Origin: Acidobacteriota bacterium
GTDB taxonomy: Bacteria; Acidobacteriota; Thermoanaerobaculia; Multivoradales; Multivoraceae
NCBI GenBank assembly: GCA_028875725.1
Contig: JAPPCR010000006.1
Span: 1,805,786-1,869,785 of the forward strand
DNA length: 64,000 nt
Direction of reading: 5' to 3'
Shown in pieces: positions 25,084 to 33,462 of this stretch (positions are counted from its first letter, which is position 1; the number at the start of each line of letters is the position of its first letter). A model generated the notes under the pieces. The model was not told the origin of the DNA. It was given only the letters and a program-made list of their open reading frames with translations, and searched no databases. A program made the translations under genes and the position numbers.

Positions 25084-27074
25084 GGGCCGGTCTCCTTCAG
25101 AGAGCTCTGCGGCAACGCGAAGGCGATGATCCCTGCTTCGCCCTCAGCTTCGTCCGTGCCGGTAACCGCAAGCGCGATGTACTGGCGCCCGCCGATCGCG
25201 TAGGACATCGGCGTCCCGCTCGGCGACGCGGAGAGTTCGATCTCGTGGATCACATCGCCGGTCTTCTTGTCGTGCGCCCGCAGGACGGAGACTTCCCCGC
25301 CCCCCGGGCCGCCGGTCAACCCCGGCGCGCCGCCCTGGGCCTGGAAGAGCAGCGTCTTCGTCAGCAGCGGTCCGGCCGCGGGCGGACCGCCGAGCGGACC
25401 CGGATCCTCGCCGGCCAACTCCGCGACCTGCTTCCGCGGGCCGTCGCCAAGCGGCTGCATCCAGGCGTGCTCGCCGGTGTTCAGGTCGATCGCCGTGAGC
25501 CGGCCGTAGGGCGGCCTTGTCAGCGGCAGTCCCTCCGGTCCCTGCAGGGCGAAGTCGTCAATGCTCGCCATGCCGCGTACGTACCGGAAGTTGGAACGGG
25601 CGCCGTCCGGCTCGACCAGCCTGACGACCATCGGCATGGTGAAGGAGGGGATGTAGATCGTCGCCGTCTCGGGATCGACCGCGGCGCCGTACCAGTTGGC
25701 GCCGCCGCCCCAGCCGGGCAGCAGCAGGGTCCCCTGGAGCGACGGCGGCGTGAACAGCGGACCGGAAACGTACTGGTCCCGGATCTTCTTGGCCGCTTCG
25801 TGGAGTTCCGGCGTGAAGGAGATCAGCATGTCGTCGCTCTCGAAGCCCTGATGCTCGTAGGGCGCCGGCTTCGTCGGGAACGGCTGGGTCGGCGACGTTC
25901 GCTCGCCCGGAACGTCGGTCTGCGGCACCGGCCGCTCCTCGATCGGCCAGACCGGCTCGCCGGTCACGCGGTCGAAGACGTAGATGAAGCCCTGCTTCGT
26001 CGTTTGGGCGACTGCCTTGATCTGTTCGCCGTCGACGGTTACGTCGACCAGGTTCGGCGCCGCCGGCACGTCGTAGTCCCACAGCCCGTGGTGGACGAAC
26101 TGGAAGTGCCACACCTTCTCGCCGGTCGCCACGTCGAGGCAGACCAGGCTCTCGGCGTAGAGGTTGTCGCCGAGGCGGTGGCCGCCGTACCAGTCGTTCG
26201 TCGGCGTGCCGGTGGGCAGGTAGACGTAACCGAGTTCCGGGTCGCCGCTCATCACGGTCCAGACGTTCGTGTTGCCACTGTACGTCCAGGATTCGTCCTC
26301 CCACGTCTCTACCCCCGGTTCGTCCCCCTGGGGAATCGTGTGGAAGATCCACTTCTGTTTGCCGGTACGGACGTCGAATCCGCGGACGTGCCCCGGCGGC
26401 ATCTCCTTCCGGGTCGGGCCATCGAAGATCGAGGAACCGACAACGACCGTGTCGCCGACGATCATCGGCGCCGAAATGACCGAGTAGATCCGGCGCTGCA
26501 CCGGCCGCCCGAGCCCAACCGTCAGGTCGACCTTGCCTCCTTCGCCGAAGTCCCCGACCGGCTCGCCCGTGTGGGCGTCGATGGCCCAGAGGTACGCCTG
26601 GTTCGTCGGCATGAGGATCCGCGCCTGCTCGCCGTCCGTCCAGTAGCCGACGCCGCGGTGGTTGTAGCCGAGGTTCGTGGGCCGGCTCTGCCTCCAGTCC
26701 TCCGTGTCGAACACCCACTTCTGTTCGCCGGTCTCCCCGTCGATCGCGGCCACCTGGCCGAACGACGTCGACGCGTAAAGCACACCGCCGACCATGAGCG
26801 GGGTCACCTTGTAGGCGCCCGGCCGGAGCATCCGGTGCCGCTCGGCGGCCTCGGCGTTGTCCGGGGAGTCCCAGCCCCAGACGACCTCGAGTTCGGCGAC
26901 GTTGTCCCGGTCGATCTGGTCGAGCGCGGTGTACTTCGTGCTGCCGTGGTCGCCGCCGTAGGACGGCCAGTCGCCGGCGCCGACGCCGTGCTGGGCCCAG
27001 GCCGCTACCGACCCGACGACCAGCAACGCCGGCATCAGCGTCGATGTCACGAGTCTTCGTTGTGATCTGGTCAA
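25080..27074 (-). CDS. PQQ-dependent dehydrogenase (quinoprotein)
   Basis: This 664-residue periplasmic quinoprotein has an N-terminal signal peptide (LMPALLVVGSVAAWAQ). The eight-bladed propeller shows repeated tryptophan-docking motifs, for example YGGDHGSTKYTALDQI near the start, GEQKWVFDTEDWR, VRTGKQKWIFHT, ATGEKVWHFQFVHHGLWDYD and VTGEPVWPIEE, ending GGRQYIALAVTGTDEAEGEA. No CxxCH haem site is present, so electrons must go to a separate cytochrome or quinone; the dihaem cytochrome at 31037 is a candidate. I chose the TTG at 27074 because AAGGAG sits 7 bp upstream and the signal peptide follows; the frame extends further without homology. Substrate: alcohols, sugars or aldehydes. Operon with the FAH-family gene. 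Confidence 0.9.
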   Translation of the reverse strand: MTRSQRRLVTSTLMPALLVVGSVAAWAQHGVGAGDWPSYGGDHGSTKYTALDQIDRDNVAELEVVWGWDSPDNAEAAERHRMLRPGAYKVTPLMVGGVLYASTSFGQVAAIDGETGEQKWVFDTEDWRQSRPTNLGYNHRGVGYWTDGEQARILMPTNQAYLWAIDAHTGEPVGDFGEGGKVDLTVGLGRPVQRRIYSVISAPMIVGDTVVVGSSIFDGPTRKEMPPGHVRGFDVRTGKQKWIFHTIPQGDEPGVETWEDESWTYSGNTNVWTVMSGDPELGYVYLPTGTPTNDWYGGHRLGDNLYAESLVCLDVATGEKVWHFQFVHHGLWDYDVPAAPNLVDVTVDGEQIKAVAQTTKQGFIYVFDRVTGEPVWPIEERPVPQTDVPGERTSPTQPFPTKPAPYEHQGFESDDMLISFTPELHEAAKKIRDQYVSGPLFTPPSLQGTLLLPGWGGGANWYGAAVDPETATIYIPSFTMPMVVRLVEPDGARSNFRYVRGMASIDDFALQGPEGLPLTRPPYGRLTAIDLNTGEHAWMQPLGDGPRKQVAELAGEDPGPLGGPPAAGPLLTKTLLFQAQGGAPGLTGGPGGGEVSVLRAHDKKTGDVIHEIELSASPSGTPMSYAIGGRQYIALAVTGTDEAEGEAGIIAFALPQSSLKETGP

Positions 27075-27128
27075 AGGTCTCTCCTTCAGTCCTTCCGTCG
27101 TCCTCGGTATCGGCTCGTATGTCCGAGT

Positions 27129-27155
27129 GCCGGTGCGCCGGCCTTCTGGCCGGCC
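27129..27155 (+). repeat. REP-like palindrome, copy 1
   Basis: GCCGGTGCGCCGGCCTTCTG plus GCCGGCC forms a GC-rich hairpin. The same core (GGTGCGCCGGC) recurs at 32136-32160, 33386-33412 and 35511-35522. It lies in the 241-bp gap between the divergent PQQ dehydrogenase and M20 peptidase genes, which otherwise shows no recognisable element. Confidence 0.7.
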
Positions 27156-27315
27156 TCCGCCTGCAGTCTTCGGTCGCTCCGCGGCCGCGCGATCATACCG
27201 GCGGCAAGCCACACAACGGCCGCCCATCTTCTGTACGGCAACCAACGCCCCAAGTTCGTGCCATATGCTTGCCCCTTCACCGACCGACCGTTCGGACGCT
27301 TCCACGACCAATCCG

Positions 27316-28764
27316 ATGCGCACCGCCACCGTGATCGCTCCGGCGATGACCGCGCTCCTGGCCCTGGCCCTGGCCCCGGCGCCGGGCGCAGGCCAGGACA
27401 CAAACAGCGATCCACGGCTGCCGGAGGCCTCGCGGCGACTCCAGCAGTATCTCCGCATCGACACGACGAACCCGCCGGGCAACGAGAGCGAGGCCGTCGC
27501 GTTCTTCGCGGAGATCCTCGAGCGCGAGGGCATTGCCTACGAGACCGTCGAGCCTGAACCTGGACGCGGCAGCATCTGGGCACGACTCGAAGGGGGCCCT
27601 GCGCCGGGCATCATCCTGCTCCACCACATCGATGTGGTACCGGCCGACCCGCGGTTCTGGAAGCACGATCCGATGTCCGGAACCTACGAGAACGGCTACC
27701 TCAACGGCCGCGGGGCCCTCGACACGAAGGGCCTGGGCATCATGCACTTCGAGGCCTTCCTCGCTCTCGCCCGTTCCGGGGAGCCCCTCGAACGCGACGT
27801 CATCTTCCTGGCCACGGCGGACGAGGAGGCGGGCGGCCGCCACGGCGCAGGCTGGATCGTGCGCAACCGGCCGGACCTGCTGGAAGGGGCCGGCCTCGTG
27901 CTCAACGAGGGCGGCAGCGGGCGGGTCCTGGGCAACCGGGTCGTCTTCAGTGTCGAGGTGACGCAGAAGGTGCCGATGTGGCTGCGGCTGAACGCGGTAG
28001 GACCGGCCGGCCATGGATCGAGCCCCACGACCCGCAGCGCGGTGACCGACCTGATCGAGGCGCTCGAGCGCCTCCGCCAGGATCCGTTCGCGCCCCGCAT
28101 CGTGCCCGCGGTCGGCGACTTCTTTCGCGACCTGGCGGAACTCGAGTCCGCGGCCGCCGAACTCGCCGACCCGGAGGGCCTGATCGCGGAACCCGATCGT
28201 CTCGCCGCGCTGCATCGAACGAATCCGTCGCTCCACGCCCTGACCCGCAACACCTGCGCCGTCACCCGGCTTCAGGCGTCGAGCAAGATCAACGTCGTTC
28301 CCCCCGCGGCGACCGCCGAGCTGGACTGCCGGTTGCTTCCCGACCAGGAGCCGCGCGCCTTCATCCGTGAACTCAGGAAACGACTCGATCAGCCGTCCAT
28401 CTCGATCGAAGTCCTGCTGTCCTTCAAGGCGGCCATCTCCCCGACCGACACGGACCTCTACCGCGCCATCGAGGCCGTCACCGCCCGCCGCTTTCCCGGC
28501 TCCACCGTCATGCCGGCCGTCACCGCCGGCTTCACCGACAGCCACTTCTTCCGCGATCTCGGGATCGTCGCCTACGGCTTCTCGCCGGCCGTCATCCCGG
28601 GCAGCGACCAGGGCGGCATCCACGGCAACAACGAGCGGATCTCCGTCCAGAACGTCGAGCGCGGCTGGCGGACGATGCTGGACCTCCTTGAGACCATCGC
28701 CGTCGCCCCCACCCGCCGCGTCGCGCCGGCGGACTTCACCCCGACCGCCGGCGGCCAGGACTGA
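27316..28764 (+). CDS. M20 family metallopeptidase, secreted
   Basis: This 482-residue dizinc peptidase of the ArgE/DapE/carboxypeptidase G2 superfamily has a signal peptide (VIAPAMTALLALALAPAPGAGQ). Metal ligands are visible in IILLHHIDVVPAD (first His and Asp), NGRGALDTKG (bridging Asp), ATADEEAGGRHG (catalytic and metal Glu), and GFTDSHFFRDLGIVAYGFSP (late His). The dimerisation lid is inserted at about residues 235-355. The likely role is cleavage of amide bonds in peptides or N-acyl amino acids in the periplasm. The ATG at 27316 gives the clean signal peptide; an upstream in-frame ATG at 27265 is less likely. The esterase gene follows after 6 bp, probably in an operon. Confidence 0.91.
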   Translation: MRTATVIAPAMTALLALALAPAPGAGQDTNSDPRLPEASRRLQQYLRIDTTNPPGNESEAVAFFAEILEREGIAYETVEPEPGRGSIWARLEGGPAPGIILLHHIDVVPADPRFWKHDPMSGTYENGYLNGRGALDTKGLGIMHFEAFLALARSGEPLERDVIFLATADEEAGGRHGAGWIVRNRPDLLEGAGLVLNEGGSGRVLGNRVVFSVEVTQKVPMWLRLNAVGPAGHGSSPTTRSAVTDLIEALERLRQDPFAPRIVPAVGDFFRDLAELESAAAELADPEGLIAEPDRLAALHRTNPSLHALTRNTCAVTRLQASSKINVVPPAATAELDCRLLPDQEPRAFIRELRKRLDQPSISIEVLLSFKAAISPTDTDLYRAIEAVTARRFPGSTVMPAVTAGFTDSHFFRDLGIVAYGFSPAVIPGSDQGGIHGNNERISVQNVERGWRTMLDLLETIAVAPTRRVAPADFTPTAGGQD

Positions 28765-28770
28765 ACACCC

Positions 28771-30354
28771 ATGAAGACCCCGTACTGCCTCGCTGCCGCC
28801 GCAGCCATCCTCCCTCTCCTCCTCGCCTGCGCCGCCGGAGAGGCCGCGGACCCCTTCCTCGTCGAGACCGACGCCGGCCCCGTCCAGGGCTTCGCCCCCG
28901 AAGGCAGCGACGACATCGCCGCCTTCCTCGGCATTCCCTTCGCGCAGGCCCCCGAAGGCCACCTGCGCTGGCGACCTCCCATCGCGGTCGAGCCCTGGAC
29001 GGAGCCCCTCGAAGCCAACGAGTACCGCCCCATCTGCCCGCAAGGCCGCGCCCAGCTACCCCAGAGCGAGGACTGCCTCTACCTGAACGTCTGGACGTCG
29101 GCCGACCGCTCCGGCACGGAAGCCATGCCAGTCATGGTCTGGATCCACGGCGGCGGCTTCCGCGCCGGCAACGGCCGACTCGGCGAAGCCCCCGCGACCG
29201 GCCGCGGCGCCGGTTTCGCGCGCCGCGGCGTCGTCGTGATCAGCATCCAGTACCGGCTGGGCGCACTCGGCTTCTTCGCCCACCCCGCCCTGGCCGCCGA
29301 GGCAGCGCTCTCCGGCCAGCCCGAGGGCAGCCACGGCGTGACCGACATGATCGCCGCCCTCGACTGGGTGCAACGGAACGCCGCTGCCTTCGGCGGCGAT
29401 CCGGAACGCGTGACGATCTTCGGCGTCTCGGCGGGCGGCATGGCGGTCAACACCCTGATGAGCGTGCCGATGGCCGCCGGCCTGTTCCACCGCGCGATCG
29501 CCCAGAGCGGCTACGGCACCTGGCGGCTCCCCCACCTCAGCGAGCCGCGCTGGGGCCTGCCCTCGGCGCGCGACATGGGTGCGGCGCTGATCGCCGAAGC
29601 CGGCTTCGACCTCGGCGCCGAACCCTCGGCCGCCGACCTGCGCGCCCTTTCGTTCGAGGAACTCAACACCCTCGGCACCGGCTTCTGGGTGCCGATCACG
29701 GGCACCATGCTCCCTGACGAGCCCGGCATCGTCTTCGCCCGCGGCAAGCAGCACGACGTCCCCTACATCACCGGCGGCAACAGCTTCGAGGGGACGATCT
29801 TCCGCGCCTTCCGGATGGCGCCCGACGACTACTTCGCCACCTTCGGCGAGCACGAACAGCACGCTCGGAGCCTCTACGGGGCGGACGCAAGGGCCGATAC
29901 CGACGCCGGGCGCATCGCTGCCGCCACCTCGTTCGGCGACCAGCGCTACGTGATCTCCGCCCGCTACCTTGCGGAACAGATGAAGACCGTCTCCTCGCCA
30001 GCGCGCACCTACTACTTCCGGTTCGTGCCCGAAGCGCAACGCGAGACGTTCCCCGGCGCCCCCCACGGCTCGGAGGTCGCGTACGTCTTCGGTGATCCAG
30101 GCGAGCCCGGATCGGAGAACTACCGCGGCGACGACGGCGCCGCCCTCGCCGACGCGATGGCCGGCTACTGGACCCGTTTCGCCGCCACCGGCGACCCGAA
30201 CGCCGACGGCGCCCCGGAGTGGCCGGAGTACGAGGCGGAGAACGACACCTGGCTGGTGCTTGACGCCCCGAAGCCCAAGGCAACACCCGGCGTGCTCAAG
30301 GACAGGCTCGACCTGCTGGAGGCGGTGTACCTGGAGCGGGTCCGCGGGGAGTGA
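28771..30354 (+). CDS. Carboxylesterase (type B) lipoprotein
   Basis: This 527-residue alpha/beta-hydrolase of the carboxylesterase type B family has a signal peptide with lipobox-like LLLAC (Cys20). The family landmarks are FLGIPFAQAPEGHLRWRPP, SEDCLYLNVW, VMVWIHGGGFRAGNG (oxyanion hole), and the nucleophile elbow FGVSAGGMAVNTLM carrying the catalytic Ser (usually GESAGG, here GVSAGG). GGNSFEGTIF supplies the acid and PHGSEVAYVFGDP the catalytic His. Length is normal. It hydrolyses carboxylic esters, presumably at the outer or inner membrane surface. It lies 6 bp after the M20 peptidase, a periplasmic hydrolase pair. Confidence 0.92.
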   Translation: MKTPYCLAAAAAILPLLLACAAGEAADPFLVETDAGPVQGFAPEGSDDIAAFLGIPFAQAPEGHLRWRPPIAVEPWTEPLEANEYRPICPQGRAQLPQSEDCLYLNVWTSADRSGTEAMPVMVWIHGGGFRAGNGRLGEAPATGRGAGFARRGVVVISIQYRLGALGFFAHPALAAEAALSGQPEGSHGVTDMIAALDWVQRNAAAFGGDPERVTIFGVSAGGMAVNTLMSVPMAAGLFHRAIAQSGYGTWRLPHLSEPRWGLPSARDMGAALIAEAGFDLGAEPSAADLRALSFEELNTLGTGFWVPITGTMLPDEPGIVFARGKQHDVPYITGGNSFEGTIFRAFRMAPDDYFATFGEHEQHARSLYGADARADTDAGRIAAATSFGDQRYVISARYLAEQMKTVSSPARTYYFRFVPEAQRETFPGAPHGSEVAYVFGDPGEPGSENYRGDDGAALADAMAGYWTRFAATGDPNADGAPEWPEYEAENDTWLVLDAPKPKATPGVLKDRLDLLEAVYLERVRGE

Positions 30355-30363
30355 GGCGGATCG

Positions 30364-31038
30364 CTAGCCGACGGCGCTTTCCCTCTTCCCTCGCGCCTCC
30401 TCGTACAACGCCGGCACGAACTTCTCCGTCTCGCCGCTCTCCTCGATGTTGTGGACGATCCAGTCCCGAAGCAGTTCCTCGGTGAACTGCCGACGGATGA
30501 TCCAGTTCAGGAATCGGCCGATGATCGGCACCCGCACGCCGATTCGGGCCTCGGTGTAGAAGGAGCAGCCGCCCTCGACCTCGGCGTAGAGGTGGTCGAG
30601 CGAGCCGACGCGGAGCAGGCCCCCGAGCAGCAGGTCGAAGTTGAACGCCTCGTCGTCGAACCGGCTGACCCGGGCCTTCGCCCGGACCGGGTGCTTCCCG
30701 GCAAGATCTTCATGAATCTCGATCACGCTCCCCGGACCCAGGCGTCCGCGAACATAGACTCGGCGGCGCCAGCGCACGGCGATGTGGTCGAACGGATGCC
30801 AGTAGCGGTAGACGGGTACCAGGGGGCCGTTGAAGTCGCTGCCGTTGTAACGGGTCCAGGTATCGATGTTCTCGAACCACCAGCGCAGCATTTCGGGCGA
30901 GACGCCCTTCATCATGTCGTGTTCGATCGAGGCGCGCAGGCGGCCGGCGGTGAGGCGCTCGACCGTGTGTCGGGCCGAGTCGGGCCCCTTCATCGGGCCG
31001 AAGAACCCGGTCTTGGGGCCGGATCGCGGGTCGGACAT
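30364..31038 (-). CDS. DAPG hydrolase (PhlG)-like protein
   Basis: This 224-residue protein resembles the DAPG-hydrolase/PhlG fold family, zinc enzymes that cleave C-C bonds of acylated phloroglucinols or related ketones. Supporting signals are SPEMLRWWFENIDTWTRYNG, VPVYRYWHPFDHIAV, a Glu in VIEIHEDLAG, and a C-terminal IVHNIEE whose H-x3-E spacing fits the second pair of zinc ligands I recall for PhlG. It is not a secreted protein. The start ATG (31038) has GGAGG 6 bp upstream and is interlocked with the divergent cytochrome start (CATG, 31036-31039). Substrate unknown; many members are annotated only as hypothetical. Confidence 0.6.
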   Translation of the reverse strand: MSDPRSGPKTGFFGPMKGPDSARHTVERLTAGRLRASIEHDMMKGVSPEMLRWWFENIDTWTRYNGSDFNGPLVPVYRYWHPFDHIAVRWRRRVYVRGRLGPGSVIEIHEDLAGKHPVRAKARVSRFDDEAFNFDLLLGGLLRVGSLDHLYAEVEGGCSFYTEARIGVRVPIIGRFLNWIIRRQFTEELLRDWIVHNIEESGETEKFVPALYEEARGKRESAVG

Positions 31039-32098
31039 GGAACCTCCGGCGGCAACGTATCAGCACCGTACCCGGTGGCTCCTGGCCCTTCTTTGTGTGG
31101 CCGTGTCGACTGGCGCCGCGGCGACGACGAACGGGCAGAACGCCAACACCGAAGAAGCCTCCTCGCCGGTAGCGGAAACGGAAGTCGACCTCGGACGGCA
31201 GGCCTTCCTCCGCTACTGCCGCGAATGCCACGGCGAAGACGGCGACGGCCTGGGCAAGTTCAGTTACACCACCGGTGAGCGGCCCCGCAGCTTTCAGTCG
31301 GGACGGTTCAAGCTGGCGACGACCGAGAACTCGATCCCCTCGGATCGTGACCTGGAGGAGACGATTCGCCGCGGAATGCCTGGTACCGGCATGTCGGCCT
31401 GGGGCCAGGTTCCGGACGCCGAGATCGCGGCGATGGCGCGCTACACCCGCCGCTTCAGCCTGGACGCCATCCGCAGCGAACTCGATCGGGCGGTCGCCGC
31501 GGGTGAATTGAGTGCCGCGGAGGCCGATGCGGAGTTCGCCCGGCGGACGACCCCGGGACCGGCGATCGAGATCCCGCCCGAGCCTCCCTTCAACGACGAG
31601 CGCCGCGCCCGCGGCGAACGGATCTACGTGGAGGCCTGCGCTTCCTGTCACGGGCCGAACGGCAGGCGGCTTCGCAACGACCCGATGCCGGACTTCGAAG
31701 GCAACCACACGCTGCCGACGAACATCGTCGGCGGCGTCTTCAAGGGCGGAAACGACAGCGCCGCGATCTACAGCCGCCTCTATCTCGGCATGGACGGCAC
31801 GGCGATGCCGGGCTATCGCGACGCGTACACTCCGGACGAGCTTTGGGATCTCGTCCATACCGTGGAGCGGATCATCGCCGAGGGCGGCCTGGGGCAGCCG
31901 GAAGACGAGGCCGCGGTGGCGGCGGCGGCGACCGCGGCACAGGCAGCGGCGGCTGCCTACGACTCGCTCTTCGACGAGCCACGGGACGAGGTGGTCACGT
32001 ACGAGGAGCGTGGAGCTGCGCCGATCCTCGTCTGGGGCGGAGGCGCCCTGCTGCTGCTGGTGATCGTGGGCTCGGCGCTGTTGACCAGCCGCCGGTAG
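31037..32098 (+). CDS. Dihaem cytochrome c, membrane anchored
   Basis: This 353-residue protein has a signal peptide (WLLALLCVAVSTGAAA). It carries two cytochrome c domains: the first haem site CRECH (FLRYCRECHGEDGDGLG) with Met in GMPGTGMSAWG, and the second CASCH (YVEACASCHGPNG) with distal Met in LGMDGTAMPGYRDAYTPDEL. An Ala-rich linker and a C-terminal transmembrane helix (ILVWGGGALLLLVIVGSALL) follow. It should carry electrons in the periplasm between dehydrogenases and a terminal oxidase. The haem-less PQQ dehydrogenase 4 kb away is a plausible donor, but they are not co-transcribed. The ATG overlaps the divergent gene start by 2 nt. Confidence 0.9.
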   Translation: MEPPAATYQHRTRWLLALLCVAVSTGAAATTNGQNANTEEASSPVAETEVDLGRQAFLRYCRECHGEDGDGLGKFSYTTGERPRSFQSGRFKLATTENSIPSDRDLEETIRRGMPGTGMSAWGQVPDAEIAAMARYTRRFSLDAIRSELDRAVAAGELSAAEADAEFARRTTPGPAIEIPPEPPFNDERRARGERIYVEACASCHGPNGRRLRNDPMPDFEGNHTLPTNIVGGVFKGGNDSAAIYSRLYLGMDGTAMPGYRDAYTPDELWDLVHTVERIIAEGGLGQPEDEAAVAAAATAAQAAAAAYDSLFDEPRDEVVTYEERGAAPILVWGGGALLLLVIVGSALLTSRR

Positions 32099-32135
32099 GG
32101 ATTCGGGCTCGCAGCTTCGCGGCGTCGCGCTTCAT

Positions 32136-32160
32136 GCCGGCGAGGGCGCCGGCGCACCCA
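32136..32160 (-). repeat. REP-like palindrome, copy 2
   Basis: On the minus strand this reads TGGGTGCGCCGGCGCCCTCG plus CCGGC, sharing the GGTGCGCCGGC core and a closing GCCGGC arm with the other copies. It lies between convergent cytochrome and serC genes, so it may also serve as a terminator. The adjoining GCACCCAGTGTG also occurs near 13216, beside the long inverted-repeat element. Confidence 0.6.
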
Positions 32161-32170
32161 GTGTGAGTTC

Positions 32171-33307
32171 TCAGTGCCTGGCGCGGAAGGCCAGCATGAA
32201 GTCGCGTAACCGCTCGGCCCCTTCCATGGGCATCGCGTTGTAGAGCGACGCGCGGAAACCGCCGACGCTGCGGTGGCCCTTGAGCGCCACGAGATCCTGT
32301 TCGGCCGCGCCGGCGACGAAGACCTCTTCCAGATCGCCGCGCCGCAGCCTGAAGGTCACGTTCATGCGCGAACGGCTCCCAGGCTCGGCGTGGGGGACGT
32401 AGAACTCGCCGCCGTCGCCGTCCAGCACGTCGTAGATCAGTCCGGTCTTCGCCTCCGCCCCGGCGGCAGCCGCCTCCAGGCCGCCGACCTCGTCGCGCAG
32501 CCAGCGCGTCACCAGCAGGAACACGTAGACGCCGAAGACGTTCGGGGTGTTGAGGCGCGAACCCTTCTCGGCCTGACGCGGGTAGCTGAGCATCGAGTGC
32601 ACGTCGTCGTCGCACCGTTCGAGAAGGTCGTCCGAAACGACGACCACGGTCAGCCCGGAGGGGCCCGCGTTCTTCTGCGCGCAGGCGTAGAGCAGGCCGA
32701 ACTCGCGCACGTCGACCGGGCCCGAAAGAAAGTCCGACGAAACGTCGCAGACCAGAGGCGCCTCGCCGGCCGCGGGCGGATGGCGGAACTGGACGCCCTG
32801 GATCGTCTCGTTCGAGGTGTAGTGGACGTATGCCGAGGCAGGTGGCAGATCGAGCTCGTCGTCGTTTGGCACGCGCACGAAGTTGTCGGCCTTCCCGTCC
32901 CATGCCACGTGGACCTTGCCCTCGCGCCGTGCTTCGACCGCGGCCTTGCTGCCCCAGGACCCGGTCAGGATGTAGCTAGCCGGCAGGTCCTGACCGCGCA
33001 ACAGGTTGATCGGGACCATGGAGAACTGCAGCGAGGCACCACCCTGCAGGAAGAGCACCCGATAGTCCGCCGGAACGGCTAGCAGTTCGCGCAGGTTGGC
33101 TTCAGCCTCAGCGAGGATCCCGTCGAACGCCGCCGAGCGGTGGCTGACTTCCAGCACGGAACTGCCGACACCCGGCAACGCCAGCAGATCGCGTTGGATC
33201 TCCTGAAGAACCGGCAACGGCAGCACCGCCGGGCCCGGAGAGAAGTTGAAGACACGCCGCTCCGGCGCCTGCTGCGCCGAAGGCTGTCGATCGAGCGTCA
33301 GGGTCAT
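32171..33307 (-). CDS. serC: Phosphoserine aminotransferase
   Basis: This 378-residue PLP enzyme makes 3-phosphoserine from 3-phosphohydroxypyruvate and glutamate, step two of serine synthesis (and the PdxC step of PLP synthesis where present). Class V aminotransferase hallmarks are NFSPGPAVLPLPVLQEIQRD, SVLEVSHRSAAFDGIL, VLFLQGGASLQFSMVPINLL (phosphate-binding), YVHYTSNETIQGVQF, CDVSSDFLSGPVDV and the Schiff-base lysine Lys212 in CAQKNAGPSGLTVVVV. The C-terminus has GHRSVGGFRASLYNAMPMEG. The ATG at 33307 was chosen because the upstream frame lacks similarity. No serA or serB is adjacent. Confidence 0.96.
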   Translation of the reverse strand: MTLTLDRQPSAQQAPERRVFNFSPGPAVLPLPVLQEIQRDLLALPGVGSSVLEVSHRSAAFDGILAEAEANLRELLAVPADYRVLFLQGGASLQFSMVPINLLRGQDLPASYILTGSWGSKAAVEARREGKVHVAWDGKADNFVRVPNDDELDLPPASAYVHYTSNETIQGVQFRHPPAAGEAPLVCDVSSDFLSGPVDVREFGLLYACAQKNAGPSGLTVVVVSDDLLERCDDDVHSMLSYPRQAEKGSRLNTPNVFGVYVFLLVTRWLRDEVGGLEAAAAGAEAKTGLIYDVLDGDGGEFYVPHAEPGSRSRMNVTFRLRRGDLEEVFVAGAAEQDLVALKGHRSVGGFRASLYNAMPMEGAERLRDFMLAFRARH

Positions 33308-33385
33308 CGCGGAAGTCCGTGTGATTGCCGAACCCGGGGCCGGCCGGGGAGCGCGAATCGTAACCCGGTTGGTTGCAGGATGCAT

Positions 33386-33412
33386 GGCCTTCCGGAAGGC
33401 CGGCGCACCGGC
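33386..33412 (-). repeat. REP-like palindrome, copy 3
   Basis: On the minus strand, GCCGGTGCGCCGGCCTTCCG plus GAAGGCC matches copy 1 at 27129 for 19 bases. The internal GGCCTTCCGGAAGGCC (33386-33401) is a perfect 16-bp palindrome. It lies in the 155-bp gap between divergent serC and the molybdopterin oxidoreductase gene. Confidence 0.7.
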
Positions 33413-33462
33413 AGCCGGATCGGCGACACGATCCGCCTGCCCTGCGTTGTACGCTTCCACGG

